This document shows, piece by piece, positions 56,715 through 64,000 of a DNA stretch of 64,000 nt (the first letter of the stretch is position 1; each line of letters opens with the position of its first letter). Source of the DNA: Chinchilla lanigera (Eukaryota; Chordata; Mammalia; Rodentia; Chinchillidae); assembly GCF_000276665.1 (NCBI RefSeq), contig NW_004955474.1, positions 11,235,275-11,299,274 of the forward strand, in the 5' to 3' direction. Made by a program: the position numbers and the translations under genes. The notes beneath the pieces are model-generated. The model did no database searches and was not told the DNA's origin. It saw nothing but the letters and a program-made list of their open reading frames with translations.

Positions 56715-57225
56715 CAAAAACAAAAAACCCTAGCAAATTATCTCTAGCTCTTCTGCACTGCAAGAGATATTAAAGTGTAGTCTCTGGCCCAAGGAGAACT
56801 GAAAATAGATAATCTGGACCTATAAGAAAAAAGAAAAAGACAAGCCATCTTATTTTCTTTTCTTAATTTGGTAAACAACAACTGACTGCTAAGCAAAACC
56901 TAACATTTGATTGTATGCAGTAGTTTGTAATTTACATTATGGAAAGCACAACAGCAAAGATATATAGGATTGAAGAATTAAAAATACCAAAGCAGGAGAC
57001 ATTGTGGCAAATTTGGTATGTAAAATGGTTGTGACTTTCTTATGTAAAATGGTACAATATGAACTGTAAGTAGTCTGTGATAAAAGAAGAGTGACCATGT
57101 GTTTGTATACTGTAAAGGAAATCCAAAGAAGTCTAGATAAGGAGCAATAGGATGTCTCATATAGGCTTAGTACAAAAAGTACTGCATTTATCATTCTTTG
57201 AAGTATTCATGTTGGAAGATTATTG
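56715..57225. other. No gene seen
   Basis: AT-rich, possibly L1-derived (about 56930-57180), not firmly assigned. Confidence 0.4.
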
Positions 57226-57229
57226 GGTC

Positions 57230-57720
57230 ACGAAATTCAGAAAGACACTGGGTTGAGTCGCTCTGCCTCTCACACATACGTACCTGTACTTACAGCAGCT
57301 AAATCATAGAAGGAAACTATATGCCCAGTAACGGATCAATGGTAAAGAAAATACAGTATTTACACACAATGGAGTACTACTCTGCCATAAAGATAAGCTT
57401 GTGCCATTTGTATAAAAATGGGTGCACCTTGAGACCATAATGTTAGGTAAAAATAAATCAGACACACAAGCTTAAATATCGCATGGCTTCTCTTACATCA
57501 GAAAACTACAAATAAAGAGCAAAATAAAAGATGATAATAGGAAATAGAGAGGTAGATCTTTCTCAGAGAGCAAGGGGATTAAGAGATGGAAGAAAACAGA
57601 ATAAAAAAAGGAATTAAAATGTTTTACGTACGTGTACCAACTCCATATAAAAAAGTATGTACTGCAAATATGTACTAATAGAGATACATGACACTGATTT
57701 GGGGGTATATGATTACTTCT
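57230..57720 (+). mobile_element. L1 LINE 3' end, plus strand
   Basis: tacttacagcagctaaatca, caatggagtactactctgcc, gtgcaccttgagaccataat and aaataaatcagacacac are the last codons and 3'UTR of ORF2. Confidence 0.8.
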
Positions 57721-57724
57721 AGTT

Positions 57725-58035
57725 ACTTAGTCTTTCAAAGCAATGTTGCAAAGAGAATCGTTCACGCCTTTCATGTAGCCACTGCGTACATTTATTTCAT
57801 AAGCTCAATTTCTTGGCCCTTGTCATGAATTTAAGTCAAAGCTAACAAATGTGGTTACATTTTGATACGGTTTTGCTGCCAGTTTCTTTGTTTTATGCTT
57901 TCCACAAAAGTTTCTCTACTTCAGACACACCCTCTGCGGTTATGACTGAGAAACACAACGTGAATTATTAAATCTGTCTCGATACCCATACCAAAAATAA
58001 CACACACACACAGGGAAACGGAAAATTCTCTAGGT
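57725..58035. other. No gene seen; flank of the CpG island
   Basis: Non-repeat-looking sequence with a short (CA)n at 58002-58012. Confidence 0.4.
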
Positions 58036-58575
58036 CCGCTCCCACATTCCTCCTCCTGTCACCCAGAGTCTCCCACAGGAAGGCGGGGCCGAGACTCCCC
58101 AGCGCTGAAGCCAGCTTCCTTCTGTCCACTTCTGCTCCCCACGCGGTGGCAGGACTGCTGGGTCCCCCACTTCTGTCCGGGCGCCGTGGTCTCCCCGGGG
58201 GGCAGGACGCCGCTGGATCTCGTTAGTTTGGAAGCAGCGCTGCCCTAGCATAGCCATCAGCGCGCGGCGTCTGTCTCCAAGTCTGGGGCGAGGGCCATCC
58301 CGCTCCGACCCCCTCTGCTGCTGTGTCTCCCTCCCTCCCAGGTCCGGCGGGCCGCTTCCACTTCTGTGCGAAAGAGAAGCAAACGCAGCGCCCGGCCCTC
58401 GCCCCGGGTGTAAGCGCCGGGTCTCGCCGAGGGTCGGGGCGGTGCGAGCGGCTCCCCGCGTCCTCCCCGGCGCAGCCTCCCCAGACCCCGATCTCCCGGG
58501 TCCGGAGCGCGAATGGCAGGTAAATCGGACGGCAGCTTCTTTGCTCTTTTGCTGTGGCTTGCGGGAGGAAGGTAA
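58036..58575 (+). promoter_or_regulatory. CpG island with probable promoter and first exon
   Basis: The only GC-rich, CpG-dense stretch in the window; CpGs are densest at 58380-58510. It has a GC box (aggcggggcc, 58081-58090), no TATA box, and two good splice donors on the plus strand: CAG/GTAAAT after 58519 and AAG/GTAAGG after 58571. An ATG at 58513 lies 7 bases before the first donor, so exon 1 is either non-coding or starts with Met-Ala. No repeat matches. The gene would extend rightwards, out of or beyond the L1-rich DNA. Which gene is unknown; a scramblase-cluster gene is one guess because of the PLSCR4-like pseudogene. Confidence 0.7.
58139..58152 (+). promoter_or_regulatory. Strong CTCF-like motif in the CpG island
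   Basis: CCACGCGGTGGCAG fits the CTCF core CCRCNNGGNGGCAG at every fixed position. It contains a CpG, so binding could be methylation-sensitive. Confidence 0.6.
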
Positions 58576-58579
58576 GGGA

Positions 58580-58948
58580 ACTAGCCCATCGCATTATTAA
58601 TTTGGGGAAACTGGGAGAGGTAATTTATGTAGGTTTGTGCTTCTCTTTTTTATAAAATATATTCCTTTGCTAAGATTTCGCCTTCATTTTTTTTTTTTTC
58701 TCAGATGTTCGCTTTTGATGAACATCTGCGTTGTTTTAATTTTATATCATACAGAAAATTGGAGCCACCAAAATAGTTCCAGGTGAAAAACAGATGCATT
58801 AAAGTAGATTTTGCACCTACTGAAAGTGATGTAGTTAGACTTAGTATTTTATTTATTTATATATGTTTTGTTGCTGTATGTTTGCAATACAGAATAATTA
58901 CCTTCAACTTGGGTTATATCTGTCTATCTATCATCTCTCTTATCCATC
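58580..58948. other. No gene seen; presumed first-intron sequence
   Basis: GC content falls sharply after 58580. No repeat recognised until the B1. Confidence 0.4.
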
Positions 58949-58957
58949 GTCCTAATC

Positions 58958-59122
58958 TTTTTTTTTTTTTTTTTTGTCTTTTTGAGACAGGGTCTCTTAT
59001 ACAGTTCAGGCTGGCCTTGTGGTCACTTTGTAGCCCAGGCTGGTCTCGAACTTGCAGAGATCCTCCTGCCTCAGCCTCCCAAGTGCTGGGATTACAAGCG
59101 TACACCACCATGCCCAGCCTTT
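58958..59122 (-). mobile_element. B1-type SINE, full length
   Basis: Poly-T, ttgagacagggtctcttata, gtagcccaggctggtctcga, gcctcccaagtgctgggatt, ccaccatgcccagc. Target duplication gtcctaatc at 58949-58957 and 59123-59131. Confidence 0.96.
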
Positions 59123-59129
59123 GTCCTAA

Positions 59130-61640
59130 TCATTTTTACTTTTCCTTCTCCTTGTCCTGTTCTTCCAACTCCCTCATCCTAGTTTTTCTTCGTATCTCTG
59201 GAAAGTCTGTCTTTATTTCCTACTTCTATTTTTAAAAATTTTGTTCTTTAAAGCATTTATAGTTTGGACTTCTCATATAAGAGAAACCAGGTAACGTTTA
59301 ACGTGTGTCTGATTTATTTCACCCAGCAGTATGGTCTCAAGTACATCCATTTCCCTACAAAGAACTCAAGTTTATCTTCTTTTATGGCCGAGTGTCCATT
59401 GTGTATAAACACCACATTTTCTTTATCCAGTCTTCTGTTTATGGGCATGTAGGCAGCTTCCAAGATTTACCTCTTAGGAATTGTGCTGCTATGAAAATGG
59501 CTGTTCTTTTAACACTGTAACATAATGTCTTTAAGTCTTTTAGGAAGATAGAGAAAGGACAGCTTGGCCAAATGGAATTCCTATTTTTAGTTTTTTGATG
59601 TATCTGCATACTGATTTCCGGAATGGTTGCACTAGTTTATGTTCCCACTAGCAATGTAAAGGGGTTCTTTTTCTTCCACAATTTCAACAGCATTTGTTGT
59701 TCTTTCGGTTCTTGACGGTAAGATGAAATCTCAGCATTGCTTCCATTTGCATTTCTCTAGTGACCAAATATGCTAACATTTCTTCATATTCTTATAGGCT
59801 TTAGTACTTCTTTTGAGAAGTAGTGTTTACTGATTTTTGAATGTTCATTTTTTTATTGGGTTGTTCACTTTTTGAGGTCTAATTTTTCACTTTCTTTATA
59901 CATTCTAGATAGGTGTAGCTGACAAAATTTTTTGCTCATTCTGCAGCTTGTCTGTTCACTCTTGTTTTCTTTGCTGTGCAGAAGCTTTTAAATTTGATAC
60001 AACCTCATTTGTTGACTTTTTTGGTATTCTTTATTGTGCCTATGCCTCTGATTCCAAGAGTATTATCTATTTCATCTTCTTCCAGATTCAGTGTTCCTGT
60101 TTTAAAATATAGGTGACTGATCCATTTTGGTTTTATTTTAGTATAGAGTGAGAGATATGGGTCTAGGTTTTTTCTTATAAATACAAATAATCAGTGTCCC
60201 CAGCACCATTTGTTTGAGATGCTATCTTTTCCTGCCACTTTGCTAAATTTATGAGTTCTAAGTGTTTTCTTCTGGCATTGTTGGGTCTTCTATATAAAGG
60301 CTTATGTCATCTGAGAATATGAATAGTTTCACTTTTTTCCCTATGTGTGCCCCCTTTTTTTTTCTTTCTCTTGTCTGATTGCTTTTGCTAAAGTTTCAAG
60401 CTCTTTTTTTTTTTCTTCTTCCGGTACCAGGAATCGAACTCACGACCTTGTGCTTGCCAGGCAGGCGCTTTGCCACTGAGCTAAATCCCCAGCCCCCAAG
60501 CTCTATCTTTAACAGGAGTAGTAAGAATGGACAGCCTTGTCTTAGTCCTGATTTTAGAGGCCATACTTCAGCTTCTCCCCATTTAGTACAATGCTGGCAG
60601 TGTGTTGGTCATAAGTGGCTTTATTAGTTTGCTGTGCAGTCCTTCTATACCAATTTTCATCTTGTCAAGATCTTTTTCTACATCTACTGAGATGATCATG
60701 CAATTTTTATCCTTGCTTCTGTTTATGAGATGTAATATGATTATTGATTTACACATGTTAAATTATCCTTGCATCTCTGGAATGAAGCCCACTTTTTAGT
60801 GATGTATGAACTTTTTAATGATTTGGTGTATTCTGTTTGTAAGTATCTTATTGAGGACTTTTGAATCTGTTCATTAAGAAGATTGGCTTGTAGTTTTATT
60901 TGTTTATGAGGCTTTTTTTTTCAATTTTTTAGTACATGTTTCCAGCACATAGTGATTGGAATATACCTTTTCAAACTAGTTTCTTATAATCCTCTGGATT
61001 TCAGCAGTATCCATTGTGATTTCACCTTTTTCCTTTCTAAATGCATTGATATAGTCTTTTCTTTTGGTAACTTTGGTTAAGTGTTTATTGATCTTATTCT
61101 TTTGAAGAAACAACTGTTTGATCTATTGATCCTTTGTATTGTTTTCTTAATTTTATTCTTAATTTCACTGATTCTTCTTCTGACCTTTATAATTCTTTAC
61201 TTCTACTAGTTTTGAATTTGAATTGTTCTTGTTTTTCAGGCCCTTGATATGAGTCACTACATTATTTACTTGGGATTACCCTATTCTTTAAATGTGAACA
61301 CTCACAGCAGTAAATGTCCAATAGATTTTGGTATGTTGTGCTTCCATTAAGAATTTGATTCTAGCAACTTTTTCTTTCTTCCTTAATTTCTTCTGTAATC
61401 AGTTGATTATTTGAGAGTGTATTACTTAATCTCCATGTGTTTGAATAGTTTCTATGGTATCTTTTGCTGTTGATTTCTACTGTGATCCAGTAATGTACAA
61501 GGGATAATTGTAGTTCTTTGCTATTTATTGAAGCAGCTCTATAGCCTAATATATGGTCTATTTTGGAAAATATTTGTGTTTTTTTAAGAAAAATTAGTAT
61601 TCTGTTTTTGGATAACACATATTTCTTAAGTCCATTTGTT
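59130..61640 (-). mobile_element. L1 LINE, ORF2 and 3'UTR, minus strand
   Basis: Plus strand is the reverse complement of L1: atttcacccagcagtatggt, tttatggccgagtgtccatt, cttgtctgttcactcttgtt, atccattttggttttatttt, tgagatgatcatgcaatttt (RT region, 60690) and cttaatctccatgtgtttga (61425). Stops in all frames. An ID lies at 60405. Confidence 0.82.
60405..60496 (-). mobile_element. ID-type SINE
   Basis: tcttccggtaccaggaatcg ... gctaaatccccagcccc. Target duplication caagctct at 60397-60404 and 60497-60504. Close to consensus. Confidence 0.95.
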
Positions 61641-63923
61641 CTCTGGTATAGATTAACTGTAATATTTCACACACTAAATTCTCTGTCCAGTTGCTTGTAG
61701 TACTCTGTTCAGCCAGTGAGTTCAGTGGCACACAGTTTGGCAGGGTGGCATACTTCTGCTTGGGATTTCAGTAGCTTCTGGGAGCCAGTAAGCAGGAGTT
61801 TACGTGGGCCCCTAGCTGAATGAGTAATCAGATAGACCCTGGATAAGGTTGATGCTCTGTGGCACTTGGAGGGCAAGGCTGGGAACAGGGCACTTCTCAG
61901 GTGCAGAACTTGGCAGTGATTGTGTTTGCCCTGGGAGTGCGCCCACTCTTTTGATGCACCATGGTCCCATTTTGCCTCTGGATCACACTGGTCATAGCTG
62001 CTACCTCTCCTCCTTGGTTCCAGCTTCCCCAGGATTGGGCCCTGGTTTCTTTCTGTCTATAAGACTCACCGGTCTTCACTCAACCTCCTCTCTGATTTTT
62101 CTGGAGCACACCTTCTTTAGTGCTCTAATTTGAAGGGGTCCTCTCTGGTGAGTATCTTTCTCACCTCAGCTCCATCTTCCAGTGTGAAGACAGCTATGAC
62201 AAGTACTGGGACTTGACTTCTCAGCTGGGCCCAGAATGCTGCAGTCCTGCTGCCACTATTGTACTCAGACTAGGCCCTGTGGGATGTGAACACTTTCCCA
62301 AGATGGTATTATTGCTTGTCCCTATCTACAAGCAGTGCCATGTCTGAGAGCTGTGCAACTGCTAATCTGGGTGTTACATGCAGGGACCACAAAACTCAGC
62401 CTCCTTCCTCACAGGTATAGAGACTCCTTCAAGATAGATGTGTAAGCAGTGCTAGGCTCATGACCTGCCCACGTGTTCATCTGGGTGCTGCTCACAGCAG
62501 CCCTGCTGCCTCCACCTCTGCTGCACCAGAGTTCTTCCTCAAGGGATTAGATAGTGTCCCAAAAGTGATCACTCACCAGCCCTGAATTATAATTAGTGCT
62601 GAGATCAGAGCTGCTTAACTGGCTGGGTGCTGTGTGTACCAGCCATGCCTCTGTCTTACAACGTTTCTTGCCTTGGGGAGTACACTCTCAAGGTGGTGTT
62701 TTAATCATCTTGAGATGGGTTAACACATGCCAGGACTGAAAACCTTTTCAACTTTTTGGCCGCACTTGTAAATTGCATCCCAGCCACTGCTGCTGTACTC
62801 AGATACTTTCACAAGGTGACATTTTCACCAGTTCTGAACTGCAAGCAGTGCTAGGGTTGAGTGCCTCCCTTGCTTCTGTATTTAGTTACCCTTGGTGCTA
62901 GAAATGGTATAGAGAGTGTTTTCAATAATTGGCTTTCTAATATTAGGGTCTTCTGTTCACCTGGTTTACAAGTACCTGTGGGTCCTGACAAGTATCCTCT
63001 GAGAATCTCATGTGCTCTGTCAGCTCTAATCTGCCATGGTGGGTCTTCTCATGCACTCCCTGTTTTAAATTGTATGTATTAGTGTTAAGACAGAGATAGT
63101 CTTCTACCTGACATCTTGTTTTATGATGAAACACTGGCATTATTTCCATTAAATTTAAAAAGACAAGCATGTTTTCTACCACATCATCAATTCTACGTTT
63201 TTGCACCTAGGAAATGAGACGCAGTGTCATGGTAATTAAATCTGTGTCATTGTGTTTAGAAAAAAAAGACACGAAAGAGCCATTTTCTCACATATCATTG
63301 TGTTTCTGAGTGAAAGTTGCTGATGCAGTGGAAAGGGTCATATGCGGATCTGTCCAACATAAGCACTCTTTTAAAGACTGTATAAAGATCCACACATATT
63401 TCTTCTAAAAGCACTGTGGTTTTGCAAGGCTTCCACACAGTCACAGATGTCTGTGACAAAGTTTATAGTTCACATTCTTCAAGACAGCAACAAATGAGAT
63501 AAGATGTTTTCCATGGAACATTCACCCAGGTAAGCTCATTCACCGGAAAGCTGTGGCCAACTCCAGTCTCAGTCTTTCAACACCAGTGACCTTTGTGTAT
63601 AACTAGTTTACAAATGATTTTTCCTTTTTCCTTTCAAAACTTACCCTTGAATCAATCACCTTGAACAGGCCCACAGTTTACTTTGGGATGCATATTCTTA
63701 TAGCAATGTTCTGTTACTGCCAAAGTACCATAATTATTTGTTGGAGCATCTATCACTAATTTTATTTTAGGTTAACATCCTTGACTATCTGGAAAAAATA
63801 AGTTAGAAGCTATTTGAAAAACAAATCAATAAACTGACCAGCTAGATTAAATCTCAACTTACAAAAAAAGATTAACAAAATTTCCTTAGCTGTCTAGAAA
63901 AAATTTTTAAAAATCTATTCACA
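61641..63923. other. No gene seen; possibly L1 5' region then unassigned
   Basis: 61720-63110 is less AT-rich, with loosely repeated phrases (acaagcagtgcca, gcaagcagtgctagg, agcagtgctaggc) spaced about 120-420 bases apart. It might be an L1 5'UTR continuing the minus-strand L1, with ORF1 lost, but I could not align it with the others. 63110-63923 is unassigned. Confidence 0.35.
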
Positions 63924-63924
63924 G

Positions 63925-64000
63925 GGGCTGGGAATTTAGCTCAGCGGCAAAGCGCCTGCCTGGCAAGCGCAAGGTCGTGAGTTCGGTTCCCGGTACCGGA
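63925..64000 (+). mobile_element. ID-type SINE, cut by the window end
   Basis: ggggctgggaatttagctca ... gttcggttcccggtaccgg, the closest of all copies to a consensus. The A tail lies outside the window. Confidence 0.93.

Noticed and set aside
58223..58594. 123-codon minus-strand frame across the CpG island
   Set aside because: GC-rich DNA lacks stop codons by composition. The splice donors and promoter features point to the plus strand.
63925..64000. tRNA gene
   Set aside because: The tRNA-like A and B boxes belong to an ID SINE, as shown by many copies with A tails and target duplications. No intact cloverleaf was found.
1..64000. CRISPR arrays, bacterial operons, phage or plasmid features
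   Set aside because: The window is vertebrate nuclear DNA. The direct repeats seen are SINEs, microsatellites or single tandem duplications.

Overview
This is a repeat-dense, AT-rich stretch of mammalian nuclear DNA, almost certainly from a rodent. The evidence is two SINE families side by side: about twenty tRNA-derived ID-type SINEs with an A/B-box head and A-rich tail, and four 7SL-derived B1-type SINEs. Ancient MIR, MaLR and L1M relics are also present. The ID consensus here (internal gcctgcctggcaag block, ggtacc at the end of the body) is not the mouse/rat form, so a non-muroid rodent is likely; the exact lineage is inference. No intact protein-coding gene was found.

Layout. 1-5.2 kb: L1 5' regions on the minus strand flanking a scrap of a piggyBac-type transposase. 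5.9-9.7 kb: a MaLR LTR and L1 fragments. 10.17-11.54 kb: a processed RPS14 pseudogene split by an 860-bp LTR. 14.06-20.69 kb: three decayed exon-like blocks, in order on the plus strand, of a phospholipid scramblase gene closest to PLSCR4. 20.7-28 kb: MIR, ID and simple repeats, including a 100-N gap inside an (AAAG/AAGG)n tract. 28.27-35.5 kb: a second copy of the 860-bp LTR followed by a long old L1 on the plus strand. 38.06-41.44 kb: a MaLR LTR, then a class II (ERVK-like) provirus with both LTRs, a tRNA-Lys-type primer binding site and 6-bp target duplications, but no pro or pol. 42.3-50.1 kb: old repeats and a long minus-strand L1. 51.2-57.7 kb: an MLT1 LTR, a solo LTR with 5-bp target duplications, and three plus-strand L1 3' ends. 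58.04-58.58 kb: the only CpG island, with good splice donors and a strong CTCF-like motif, the best candidate for a functional promoter. 59.1-63.1 kb: minus-strand L1 and unassigned sequence. The window ends inside an ID SINE.

The genic content is therefore two pseudogenes (RPS14, PLSCR4-like), one defective provirus and one probable promoter/first exon. Nested insertions give relative ages: the RPS14 copy is older than the LTR inside it, MLT1 is older than the ID in it, and one ID is inserted in the tail of another. All family names come from recognition by eye; no database search was run.
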